This document shows, one piece after another, positions 9,345 to 17,511 of a DNA stretch of 64,000 nt. The DNA is from Mesorhizobium sp. 1M-11 (GTDB lineage Bacteria > Pseudomonadota > Alphaproteobacteria > Rhizobiales > Rhizobiaceae). The stretch's first letter is position 1, and every line of letters starts with the position of its first letter. Position numbers and translations under genes: made by a program. The notes under the pieces were generated by a model. It saw only the letters and a list, made by a program, of their open reading frames with translations. It ran no database searches and was not told the DNA's origin. The stretch is taken from the NCBI RefSeq assembly GCF_001303895.1, contig NZ_LJSD01000014.1, positions 1 through 64,000 of the forward strand, in the 5' to 3' direction.

Positions 9345-9623
9345 TTACCTGGCTCGTTTGCCATCGATATAGGCGACGATGCGGGCGATCGAATCGAGAT
9401 TAGCCGGAACGATCTCGCGGTCTTCGACTTTGAAGCCGAACTCCTTCTCGATGTGGCCGACCAGTTCGAGAATGCCTGTGGAATCGACCAGGTCATTATC
9501 GATCAACGACATTTCGTCGGGCAAGGGCTGGCTCTCGTCGCCAAACAGGAAGTTCTCGATGATGAAGGCGCGGATCGCCGTTCTGGTGTCGTCTGCCATG
9601 GTCTCTGTCCCGGTGTGTCCCAT
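9345..9623 (-). CDS. Acyl carrier protein
   Basis: A 92-residue carrier protein with the 4'-phosphopantetheine site DSTG (Ser48) and the usual acidic helix II, ILELVGHIEKEFGFKVED. It tethers the intermediate made by the neighbouring AMP ligase. The start is chosen at the ATG overlapping the asnB-like stop (TGATG, 9621-9625), which suggests translational coupling; an internal ATG at 9599 (MADDTRTAI) is also possible. No phosphopantetheinyl transferase is nearby, so a housekeeping one must activate it. Confidence 0.85.
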   Translation of the reverse strand: MGHTGTETMADDTRTAIRAFIIENFLFGDESQPLPDEMSLIDNDLVDSTGILELVGHIEKEFGFKVEDREIVPANLDSIARIVAYIDGKRAR

Positions 9624-11539
9624 CAATCGGTCTTCGTGGAGAACGTGTCCAGCCAAAGCTGGGTCGAAAGGATGCCGACAAAGGCGGTATCGTCCCGAAA
9701 GCTGGCTGTCTCCTGATGCAAGACCTTGTTTTTCAGCTTTTCGACCGCTGTAGCGTTGAAGAAGCCGCCCTTGGCGATGGCGGCCCTGGAGAGTACGTCT
9801 GCCAGATAACGCGGCGGCGTTGCCGCAAAGGCCTGGCTGTCCGGCGCGCGATAGGGCTGTTTCGGCCGCTCGATGATCGCCTCGGGAACCAGGCCTTTCG
9901 CAGACTGCTTGAGAATATGCTTCTCCCGCAGGCCGTGCAGCTTCATGTCCGGAGCCAAGCCCGCAGCAAAGTCGATGATGCGCGGGTCGAGGAACGGAAA
10001 GCGGCCTTCCACACTGTTTGCCATCATGACGCGATCGCCCTGCGCGGAAAGGATATAGCCCGGCAGAAGGAACGTCGTTTCCAGATATTGGGCCTGATGC
10101 AATGGATGCCAGCGGGAAAAATCCGACGGCAGCATGGAGGCCAGTTCCGCAGTCGCATCATAGTCGCCGAGCTCGTGCTTGAGCTCGGATGAAAAGAACA
10201 GTTTGGCAGCACCTGTCGAGCGGAAGCGAGGCCGATGCGAATAGAGGAGATCGTCGATGCGGTCGTCGCCGGCACCGAAGAAGCGGGCCAGATATTCCGG
10301 CGATTGCCGCTGTAGGCCAGGCAGATAGGGATAGAGCCGCTGGAACAGCAATGGCCGGAACTTCGAGTTGGGCTGGCGGCCACAGAAGCGGCGCAGTTTC
10401 GCTTCGCGGAAGATATCGTACCCGGCAAACAATTCATCCGCGCCTTCACCGGTGAGGACCGCCTTTATGCCGTTGTCGTGCACCAATGCCGAAAGCTTGG
10501 CGAGTGGCGCCGGCGCCGTGCGCAGGATCGGCCGTTCGACATGGCGTATGACGGATGGGAACAAGCCCGAGATATCGCTGGCGGAGCAACGGGCAGTGGT
10601 GTGTTCCACGCCAAGCGCCGAGGCCATTACAGCCTGCCATTTGCTCTCGTCGTGTTCTTCGCTGTCGAAGCCGAGCGAAAAGGTTCTGAGCTGTTCGGGG
10701 TGCGCGCGAGCGGCGAGCGCCGACACAAGAGAAGAATCCAGACCGCCGGAAAGATAGGAGCCGACAGGCACGTCGGCACGAAGCCGAATGCGGGTGGCGT
10801 CGTCGAGCAATGCTCGCAGCTCTTCGACCGCGTCGGATCGCGGCCGGATATCACCGGCATCGGGATAGGTCTGCCGCCACCAGGCGCGCTGTTCGACGCG
10901 TCCACTTTCCACGATCATCAGGTGACCGGGCGGCAATTCCGAAATGCCTTGGAATGCGGTGCGTGGGGCAAGTGGCGTCCACAAGGTGAAGATCTGGTCT
11001 AGTGCAAGCGGGTCGAGCCTCGCCTCGATGCCCGGGACGGCGAGCAGCGCCTTGATCTCGGATGCGAAGAACAGCGTGTCGCTGCGCTGTGTGTAAAACA
11101 GCGGGCGCACGCCCATGCGATCGCGAGCCAGAACCATGCGTCCCTGACGTGCATCCCAAAGCGCGAAGGCGAAATCGCCATTGAGTTCATCAAGGCAATC
11201 CAGGCCCTTCTCGTCATAGAGTTGCAGGATCACCTCGGTGTCCGATCGGGTGTGGAATTGCCGGCCCTTGGCGATCAGCTCATTCCGCAGTTCGACATAG
11301 TTGAAGATCTCGCCATTATAGGAGATCACCAGATTGTCGGACGGACCGGACATCGGCTGGTGGCCGTCGGAGAGACCGACGATCGACAGCCGTCGATGCG
11401 CCAGCCCGGCCTCGCCATCGATATGGATGCCACTGTCGTCCGGACCCCGATGAGAGAGTTGCCTCGTCATGCGAGCCAGCAGCGCCTTCGCTTCAGCTGG
11501 CGCCACACCCTTTCCGAAATACCCCGCCACCCCGCACAT
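9623..11539 (-). CDS. Asparagine-synthase-like glutamine amidotransferase
   Basis: 638 residues. The N-terminal Ntn-type glutaminase starts MCGVAGYFG, so Cys2 is the nucleophile after Met removal, with RLSIVGLSDG and SYNGEIFNY as class II glutaminase motifs. A C-terminal synthetase domain carries the PP-loop SGGLDSS at 264-270 and GEGADELFAGYD. It adenylates a carboxylate and transfers ammonia from glutamine. Position between a GNAT-like gene and an ACP, rather than in amino-acid genes, argues for a specialised amidotransferase like those in polysaccharide or small-molecule pathways. The acceptor is unknown. Confidence 0.85.
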   Translation of the reverse strand: MCGVAGYFGKGVAPAEAKALLARMTRQLSHRGPDDSGIHIDGEAGLAHRRLSIVGLSDGHQPMSGPSDNLVISYNGEIFNYVELRNELIAKGRQFHTRSDTEVILQLYDEKGLDCLDELNGDFAFALWDARQGRMVLARDRMGVRPLFYTQRSDTLFFASEIKALLAVPGIEARLDPLALDQIFTLWTPLAPRTAFQGISELPPGHLMIVESGRVEQRAWWRQTYPDAGDIRPRSDAVEELRALLDDATRIRLRADVPVGSYLSGGLDSSLVSALAARAHPEQLRTFSLGFDSEEHDESKWQAVMASALGVEHTTARCSASDISGLFPSVIRHVERPILRTAPAPLAKLSALVHDNGIKAVLTGEGADELFAGYDIFREAKLRRFCGRQPNSKFRPLLFQRLYPYLPGLQRQSPEYLARFFGAGDDRIDDLLYSHRPRFRSTGAAKLFFSSELKHELGDYDATAELASMLPSDFSRWHPLHQAQYLETTFLLPGYILSAQGDRVMMANSVEGRFPFLDPRIIDFAAGLAPDMKLHGLREKHILKQSAKGLVPEAIIERPKQPYRAPDSQAFAATPPRYLADVLSRAAIAKGGFFNATAVEKLKNKVLHQETASFRDDTAFVGILSTQLWLDTFSTKTD

Positions 11540-11549
11540 CAGGCCACCG

Positions 11550-12653
11550 TCATGTGAAGCGGTCGCCGATCAGACGAGTCCAACCTTCTCCGGCAAGACC
11601 GTTGACGAAGGCCTGTCCACTGGTGAAGGCCTCGATCAGTTTCGGGTCGCGAGAATGAACGATGGTGGATGCGGCATGCACGAATGCGATCTTGCGTCCC
11701 ATCATGGCGCCGAGAAGCGCAGGCTGCGTGCGTCCGCGCAACGCCGGCATGTTCCGTGAGTCGGCATGACGCATCATCCGGTCGATCACGAGTCCTTCGC
11801 GACCAGGCAGTGATAGGACCTGGACGACGCGACCGAGACGCCCCCTGTCGCCGTAGTAGAGGAACAAGCCGATTGGCGCGCCGTTCGAGCGGGCGCGAAC
11901 AACCCGCAGCACCCTTTCACCATGGATAACCTTCTGGCGAGCCTCGGCCAGCATATAGCGCAGGCGTTCAGCATCCCACTGCGGCCGCAGCGCGAACTGG
12001 CGCAGGAATGTCGGGATAATCTCGGCGGCTTCGTCCTCGCTGACGTCGCCATCGGTGAATGCGTCCGCGCGACTGACCTCCGGCACGTAACCATACCAGT
12101 CCGACTTGGCGCGCTGCGCCAGGGCATCGAAGGGTCGAAGAAGAGGCGTGACAAGCCGTGCCCCGGGCACGCGCTTCGCGACGCTGTCTGCGACGAAGGA
12201 AACCGGGCGCAGGATGCGCAGCCATTCGAGGCTGTAGTCCGGCAGGATATGCCCGTTCACCTTCTGCCAGAGAGCTGTCGACAGGTCGTTCGAGGTTTCG
12301 GTGAAGGAGAGATCCTGTGGACCGGAGAGGACATCCCGCAACAGTCGGGCACCGGCGAAGGGGTCGTCTTTGCGGGCATCCACCATAAAGGTGCCGCAGA
12401 CGGCTGCGCGCAGCGTCCTGCCGGCATGTTCCATCGCAAGCGGGAAGATGCCGAAGAAACCGCTCACGGTGCCGTCGTCACGCACGTGGACCTTGGAGGC
12501 CAGTTCGGGATCGTAATTCGGACCTTCGAGGAACAGCGTCTTCAGATAGTCGGCGAGGGCACGCGGATCCACGCCGTTGCTGCGCAGGAGCCGCTGAAAC
12601 AGCGCTGCGACGGCCGGCAGATCCTGAGCCGTTACCGGTCTGATCTCAGGCAT
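11550..12653 (-). CDS. GNAT-like acyltransferase, first gene of the operon
   Basis: 367 residues from the ATG at 12653, which has GAGGCG at a good distance; a TTG at 12671 would add six residues. The N-terminal part (IRPVTAQDLPAVAALFQRLL, then DGTVSGFFGIFPLAMEHAG) has the look of a GNAT acyl-CoA transferase, and the C-terminal half (LRVVRARSNGAPIGLFLYYG) may be a second GNAT-like half. Only 10 bp separate it from the amidotransferase, so it is probably the first gene of the 12653-6808 operon. It may N-acylate an amine intermediate. The fold call is by eye. Confidence 0.65.
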   Translation of the reverse strand: MPEIRPVTAQDLPAVAALFQRLLRSNGVDPRALADYLKTLFLEGPNYDPELASKVHVRDDGTVSGFFGIFPLAMEHAGRTLRAAVCGTFMVDARKDDPFAGARLLRDVLSGPQDLSFTETSNDLSTALWQKVNGHILPDYSLEWLRILRPVSFVADSVAKRVPGARLVTPLLRPFDALAQRAKSDWYGYVPEVSRADAFTDGDVSEDEAAEIIPTFLRQFALRPQWDAERLRYMLAEARQKVIHGERVLRVVRARSNGAPIGLFLYYGDRGRLGRVVQVLSLPGREGLVIDRMMRHADSRNMPALRGRTQPALLGAMMGRKIAFVHAASTIVHSRDPKLIEAFTSGQAFVNGLAGEGWTRLIGDRFT

Positions 12654-12890
12654 GCTTGTCGCCTCGGCCAATCCTGAACACGTCTACGCTTCCAATCGCG
12701 AGTACAGCCTTACGTATGGGCAGCGTCGTATCAGCAACTTCTAACCAAATGATTGGCAGCGCCATAGTTTGGAAGAAGATGTGAAGCTTGGCGAACAGAT
12801 GCTTAAGACGTCCCAAGAAGAGTGTTCTTCAGAAGCCCTTTCGGCACCTGCGCTCACTTGTGGGGGGCAAAAGTCGATGCTGGTTTCAAA
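12654..12890. promoter_or_regulatory. Leader region of the five-gene biosynthetic operon
   Basis: 237 bp between the araC-type stop and the GNAT-like start, the only gap large enough to hold the operon promoter. I see no confident -35/-10 pair; ccaaatgattgg (12745-12756) is a short inverted repeat of uncertain meaning. Confidence 0.3.
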
Positions 12891-13877
12891 TCACCGGCTG
12901 CGACGCAGCGTCTGGGACGGCGTTTCACCATATCTGCGGCGATAGGCAGCTGCAGCGCGGCCGAGATGCCCGAGGCCGGCCTGGCCAGCCAGTTCGGTCA
13001 CGGATCGTCTGCTTTGAGGATCGTTGAGCAGCGAGCGGAAATGATCGAGGCGGACGGCCTCGATCATCTGCACCAGTGTCGTTCCATTGTGGCGGCGTAC
13101 TGTCTCCTGCAGTGAGCGCAGGCTGACGTCGACCGCCATGGCGATGTCGCCGACGCTGAAGTCTCGTTCGATGTTGGCGCGAATCCAATCCTGTGCCCGA
13201 CCGATGGTGGATGATGCCGCCACTGGAGCCGGCGCATCGAGCGCCGTGCGTTGCGAATGGGCAAGCGAAGAAAGCAGCAAGGAAGACAGGCTTTCCCCGA
13301 GCCTCGCCAGATAAGTGCCGAACGCGGCATTGCCGTTCTCGACACTTTCCAGCATGAGGCCGACATGATTGAGTGCCAGCCGTCCCGCAAGGCTCGACAG
13401 GTCGACGGCCGTCTCGAACTCGACCTTGTCGACGGCGCGATCCGCCAGGTCGGCGCATTGCCTTTGCATGACTTCACGCTCGATCAGCACGATCAGCTTG
13501 GCGCAGCCGTCGGACCAGCGCATGCGGGTCGGCAACGTCGGCGACAGCAGCGAGGCGATATGACCCGGGCGCGCCTGGGCCGTGGTGGTGCCGCAACGGA
13601 CTTCGGCCGATCCGGCAAGCGGGATCTGCAGCAGGAAGAAGGAAGAGAGTTCGCCGGGGTCGATCTCGACTTCCGAGCCATAACCAACGAAATTCAGCGA
13701 ATAGCCGCGCTGTCGCGAGGCGCGATGAACGGCGTGAAAACCGGCGGCGTTGGCCTGGCGCGGCGACAGGAAATGCGGGCAGAAGATGCGGCCGATCTCC
13801 TGGCGCGCTTCCTCCGGTGAAAACGTGTCCACCAAAGCGTGCCGGGCCAGCGGCGATCTCAGATTGACTGCGTCCAT
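12891..13877 (-). CDS. AraC-family regulator, IifR-like
   Basis: 328 residues from the ATG at 13877, which has GGGAAGG upstream; an upstream ATG at 13961 is less likely. The N-terminal ligand domain (about 20-200) is of the cupin-like AraC_binding_2 kind, with FLLQIPLAGSAEVRCG. The C-terminal double helix-turn-helix spans about 225-325 (FSVGDIAMAVDVSLRSLQET and VTELAGQAGLGHLGRAAAAY). It is divergent from the flavin reductase/SDR/monooxygenase set, which it probably activates, as IifR does for the indole-oxidation operon of Acinetobacter. The inducer is not visible. Confidence 0.8.
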   Translation of the reverse strand: MDAVNLRSPLARHALVDTFSPEEARQEIGRIFCPHFLSPRQANAAGFHAVHRASRQRGYSLNFVGYGSEVEIDPGELSSFFLLQIPLAGSAEVRCGTTTAQARPGHIASLLSPTLPTRMRWSDGCAKLIVLIEREVMQRQCADLADRAVDKVEFETAVDLSSLAGRLALNHVGLMLESVENGNAAFGTYLARLGESLSSLLLSSLAHSQRTALDAPAPVAASSTIGRAQDWIRANIERDFSVGDIAMAVDVSLRSLQETVRRHNGTTLVQMIEAVRLDHFRSLLNDPQSRRSVTELAGQAGLGHLGRAAAAYRRRYGETPSQTLRRSR

Positions 13878-14051
13878 GCGGCAGCCTTCCCATTCACCCC
13901 GTATGGCCGCGCATTCTGGATAGTCTTTGCGCGTATTGGATTGCGGCCACGGCGCTTCCACCTCAGTCTCAATCTAGTTGAAGTCTAAAAGAAACGCGAG
14001 TCCCGCCAAAGGCCGGGTAACGCGTCGGACGGGGAATATCTGGAGGAGCCT

Positions 14052-14549
14052 ATGTCGTCCGCGCCTTTCATCGCCGGCATGCGCAAGGTCGCAGGCGCCG
14101 TCTCCGTGATCACCACGACGGGCAGCGACGGAGAGCGGCGCGGCCTTACCGCAACGGCCGTGTGCTCTTTGTCGACCGAGCCGCCATCGCTGGTCGCCTG
14201 CGTCAACCGCAAGACCTGGGTGGCGCAGTTCGTGCCGGATTCCGGCGTGTTTGCAATCAATGTGCTGTCGCATTTGCAGGAAGACGTGGCGCGCACCTTC
14301 GCCGGCCAGACCGAGCTCGCGGCGGGCGAGCGGTTCGGCATTGGCGATTGGCATTCGGGAGTGACCGGCGTTCCGGTCGTGCGTGGGGCGCTCGCCTCGT
14401 TCGAATGCCGTTTGGAACAGGTCGTCGAGCACACGACCCATGTGATCCTGATCGGCCACGTGGTGGAGACGGTGCTCGGGGACGGGCAATCGCTGGTCTA
14501 TGTCGAAGGCGGTTTCTCAGCGGTGGGGCATGTCCGGTCCGCTGCCTGA
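14052..14549 (+). CDS. NAD(P)H:flavin oxidoreductase, partner of the StyA-like monooxygenase
   Basis: 165 residues of the HpaC/StyB flavin reductase family, with the FMN/FAD-binding pattern GAVSVITT, RGLTATAVCSLSTEPPSLVA and FAINVLS. It reduces free FAD with NAD(P)H and hands it to a two-component monooxygenase. The partner is most likely the StyA-like protein two genes downstream. It opens a three-gene rightward operon with a GGAGG-type ribosome site just before the ATG. It corresponds to iifD of the indole cluster by position and family. Confidence 0.85.
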   Translation: MSSAPFIAGMRKVAGAVSVITTTGSDGERRGLTATAVCSLSTEPPSLVACVNRKTWVAQFVPDSGVFAINVLSHLQEDVARTFAGQTELAAGERFGIGDWHSGVTGVPVVRGALASFECRLEQVVEHTTHVILIGHVVETVLGDGQSLVYVEGGFSAVGHVRSAA

Positions 14550-14582
14550 ACCGATGGATCGAAACGAGTTGGGAGAAGACCG

Positions 14583-15368
14583 ATGAAGGGTTTGAACGGA
14601 AAAACGGCGATCATTTCAGGTGGGGCCACGCTGATCGGCGAAGGCTGCGCGGCGGTTCTTGCAGGCTACGGCGTCAATGTCATCATTGCCGATATCAACG
14701 AAGCGGATGGTGAGGCGGTCGCCGGCCGGATCGGCACCAAGGCCAGTTTCATCCGCACCGACATCACCAGCGACGAAGGCATCAAGGCACTGGTCGAAGC
14801 GACGGTGAAACGTCATGGCCGGCTGGATTTCCTGGTCAATGTTGCCGCCACCTATCTCGACAATGGTGCAGAAACCACGCGCAGCGAATGGCTGAAAGCG
14901 TTCGATGTCAATGTCGTCGGTTCGGTGGTGTTGATGCAGGAGGCGCGTCCGCATCTGGCCAAGACCAAGGGCGCGATCGTCAATTTCGGTTCGATCTCGG
15001 CGCGTGTCGCCCAGGTCGGGCGCTGGGCCTATCCGGTCTCCAAGGCCGCGATCTTGCAACTGACCCGCAACCAGGCACTCGATCTCGCAGCCGACGGCAT
15101 CCGCGTCAACGCCGTGTCTCCGGGCTGGACCTGGAGCAACATCATGCGCCAGCTGTCCAACGACAACCGGCCGAAGACTGACGGCGTGGCGGCTCCTTTC
15201 CATCTGCTGAAACGTACCGGCGACCCGGCGGAAGTGGCGGAAGCGGTGGCATTCCTGCTTTCCGATGCGGCGAGCTTCATCACCGGCACCGATATCCGCG
15301 TCGACGGCGGCTACACGGCGATGGGTCCGGAACGCATCGATCCGGCCATCCCGCTCCTGATGGAATAG
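14583..15368 (+). CDS. Short-chain dehydrogenase, IifB-like
   Basis: 261-residue classical SDR. The Rossmann glycine motif is divergent (SGGATLIGEG at 12-21, with Leu17 where the central glycine usually sits). Catalytic Ser137, Tyr150 and Lys154 are present (FGSISA, WAYPVSKAA). The C-terminal TGTDIRVDGGY is typical. In the iif indole pathway an SDR oxidises cis-indole-2,3-dihydrodiol to 3-hydroxyindolin-2-one, and this gene occupies that place next to the reductase and the monooxygenase. Another alcohol substrate is possible. The gaps of 33 and 44 bp imply one transcript. Confidence 0.85.
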   Translation: MKGLNGKTAIISGGATLIGEGCAAVLAGYGVNVIIADINEADGEAVAGRIGTKASFIRTDITSDEGIKALVEATVKRHGRLDFLVNVAATYLDNGAETTRSEWLKAFDVNVVGSVVLMQEARPHLAKTKGAIVNFGSISARVAQVGRWAYPVSKAAILQLTRNQALDLAADGIRVNAVSPGWTWSNIMRQLSNDNRPKTDGVAAPFHLLKRTGDPAEVAEAVAFLLSDAASFITGTDIRVDGGYTAMGPERIDPAIPLLME

Positions 15369-15412
15369 GCCCGGCAAGCGCTGCAAAGACAAAACAAGGG
15401 AAGGGAACAACG

Positions 15413-16648
15413 ATGAGCAAGCGCATCACGATTTTGGGGGGAGGGCAGGCTGGCCTGCAGCTTGCCTGCGGCCTGCTTCAACACGGCGGCTATGAGGTGA
15501 AGGTCGTCCAGAACCGGACGGCGGAAGACATGCGCACCGGCAAGGTGCTGTCCAGCCAGTGCATGTTCGACACCGCCTTGCAGAACGAGCGCGATGTCGG
15601 CCTCAACTTCTGGGAAAAGGAGTGCCCGACTGTCGATTCCATCAATTTCGTCGTACCGGCGCCGGATCAACCCGGCGCCAAGGCGATCGATTGGAACGGC
15701 AAGCTCGATAAGCCGGCGCAGAGCGTCGACCAGCGCGTGAAGATCCCGGTCTGGATGAGCGAGTTCGAGCGGCGTGGTGGCACGCTGGAAATCAAGGAAG
15801 CCGGTATCGCCGATCTCGAGAACTATGCTGCGTCGTCTGACCTCACCATCGTTGCCGCCGGCAAGGGCGACATTGCCAAGCTGTTCGAGCGCGACGCGGA
15901 AAAATCTCCCTTCGATAAGCCGCAGCGCGCGCTGGCGCTAACCTATGTCCATGGCATGGTGCCGCGGCCGGACCATTCGGCGGTCAATTTCAATCTGATC
16001 CCCGGCATCGGTGAATATTTCGTCTTTCCGGCGCTGACCAATTCGGGCGCTTGCGAGATCATGGTGCTGGAAGGCATTCCCGGCGGGCCGATGGATTGCT
16101 GGAAGGACGTGACTTCGCCGCAGGAGCATCTGGCGCGATCGAAATGGATCCTCGATACATTCCTGCCCTGGGAGGCGGATCGCTGCCGCACCGTCGAACT
16201 GACCGATGCCAACGGCATCCTGTCGGGCGCCTTCCCGCCCACGGTTCGCAAGCCGGTCGGACGCCTGCCTTCGGGGCGGCTGGTGCTGGGTCTGGCGGAT
16301 GCCGTCTGCCTCAACGACCCGATCACGGGGCAGGGATCGAACAACGCCTCGAAAGCGGCGAGGGTCTATATGGACGCCATTCTGGCGCATGGCGACCGGC
16401 CGTTCGACGCCTCCTTCATGCAGGCAGCCTTCGACCGCTATTGGCAGTATGCGCAATATGTCGTCGGCTGGACGAATGCGATGCTGACGCCGCCACCGCC
16501 GCATGTGCTCAACATCATGGGGTCGGCACAGGCCTATCCAGCGCTCGCCAGGAGAATAGCCAACGGCTTCAACAACCCGCCGGACCTGTTCCCCTGGTTC
16601 GCCGTGCCGGAAGAAGCCGACCGTTACCTGCAGCAACTGGCGGCTTGA
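15413..16648 (+). CDS. StyA/IifC-type flavin monooxygenase (styrene or indole epoxidase)
   Basis: 411 residues, the usual length for the oxygenase part of two-component styrene/indole monooxygenases. The FAD Rossmann motif GGGQAGLQLACGL is at the N terminus; GLADAVCLNDPITGQGSNNA near 297 is the second FAD contact, strongly conserved in the StyA family. It takes reduced FAD from the upstream reductase and epoxidises an aryl alkene or indole. The AraC, reductase and SDR neighbours favour the indole branch (IifC/IndA). Indole epoxidases can also form indigo, a simple test. Confidence 0.85.
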   Translation: MSKRITILGGGQAGLQLACGLLQHGGYEVKVVQNRTAEDMRTGKVLSSQCMFDTALQNERDVGLNFWEKECPTVDSINFVVPAPDQPGAKAIDWNGKLDKPAQSVDQRVKIPVWMSEFERRGGTLEIKEAGIADLENYAASSDLTIVAAGKGDIAKLFERDAEKSPFDKPQRALALTYVHGMVPRPDHSAVNFNLIPGIGEYFVFPALTNSGACEIMVLEGIPGGPMDCWKDVTSPQEHLARSKWILDTFLPWEADRCRTVELTDANGILSGAFPPTVRKPVGRLPSGRLVLGLADAVCLNDPITGQGSNNASKAARVYMDAILAHGDRPFDASFMQAAFDRYWQYAQYVVGWTNAMLTPPPPHVLNIMGSAQAYPALARRIANGFNNPPDLFPWFAVPEEADRYLQQLAA

Positions 16649-16655
16649 TCTTTCA

Positions 16656-16685
16656 GCGGCATGGCCGGGTTACTAGTCATGCCGC
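16656..16685. terminator. Inverted repeat between convergent genes
   Basis: gcggcatg (16656-16663) and catgccgc (16678-16685) pair around a 14-base loop in the 47-bp gap between the StyA-like gene and the leftward hpaH. There is no strong T tract, so a bidirectional terminator is only plausible. Confidence 0.4.
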
Positions 16686-16695
16686 GCAGAAGGTC

Positions 16696-17511
16696 TTACT
16701 CGAAGAAAACGCTGATCGTTCCGTAGGGTCCGAAATCGGCGGCGATGGTGTCGCCGTGCCGCGCTTCGACCGGACGCACGAAGGAACCCGACAGCACGAC
16801 TTCTCCGGCAGCGATGCCCATGCCATAGGTGTGCAGCCGGTTGACCAGCCAGACGATGCCCATGGCCGGGTGGTTCAGGACGCCTGCACCCAGGCCGGTT
16901 TCTTCCACCTCGGCGTTGCGCGAGACGATAGCGCCGATCCAGCGCATGTCGGCGTCAAGCGGACGGATCGGCCGTCCGCCAAGCACGATGCCGGCATTGG
17001 CAGCGTTGTCGGAAATGGTGTCGAAGAAGGTGCGGGCCTTGCCCGTCTCCTTGTTCATGCGCTCGATGCGCGTATCAAGGATTTCGAGCGCCGGCGTGAT
17101 GTAGTCGGTGGCATTCAGCACATCGAAGATGGTGACGTTCGGGCCGCGCAGGGATGCCTTCATGACAAAGGCGATCTCGGCCTCGATGCGCGGCTGGATG
17201 TAGCGATCGGCCGGGACCGTTCCACCGTCGGCGAAGAACATGTCGTCGAAAAGGATGCCGGAATCCGGAATGTTGATATTCAATGCCGATTGCATGGCCT
17301 TGGATGTGAGGCCGATCTTCCAGCCCCTGGTGACCGCGCCGGCCTCGATCTTCTTCTTCACCAGCGCCGCCTGCACTTTGTAGGCATCGTCCATGGTGGC
17401 GTTCGGGAAGTCGAGGCTGAGCAGGCGGATCTGGCGCCGACTGCGTTCGGCCTCGAACAGGCGTGTCGCGGCATCGTCGATTTCGGCGGGTGTCATGGTC
17501 GTCGCGCTCAC
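16696..17511 (-). CDS. hpaH: 2-oxo-hept-4-ene-1,7-dioate hydratase
   Basis: 271 residues, close to the 267 of E. coli HpaH, in the fumarylacetoacetase-related hydratase/decarboxylase family. RGWKIGLTSKAMQSALNINI and the metal-binding region IEAEIAFVMK (two glutamates) are visible. It hydrates 2-oxohept-4-ene-1,7-dioate to the 4-hydroxy compound in the homoprotocatechuate meta pathway. It is the last gene of the leftward hpa operon and overlaps hpaG by 4 bp (ATGA, 17508-17511). The next enzyme, the aldolase HpaI, is not in the window. Confidence 0.85.
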   Translation of the reverse strand: MSATTMTPAEIDDAATRLFEAERSRRQIRLLSLDFPNATMDDAYKVQAALVKKKIEAGAVTRGWKIGLTSKAMQSALNINIPDSGILFDDMFFADGGTVPADRYIQPRIEAEIAFVMKASLRGPNVTIFDVLNATDYITPALEILDTRIERMNKETGKARTFFDTISDNAANAGIVLGGRPIRPLDADMRWIGAIVSRNAEVEETGLGAGVLNHPAMGIVWLVNRLHTYGMGIAAGEVVLSGSFVRPVEARHGDTIAADFGPYGTISVFFE

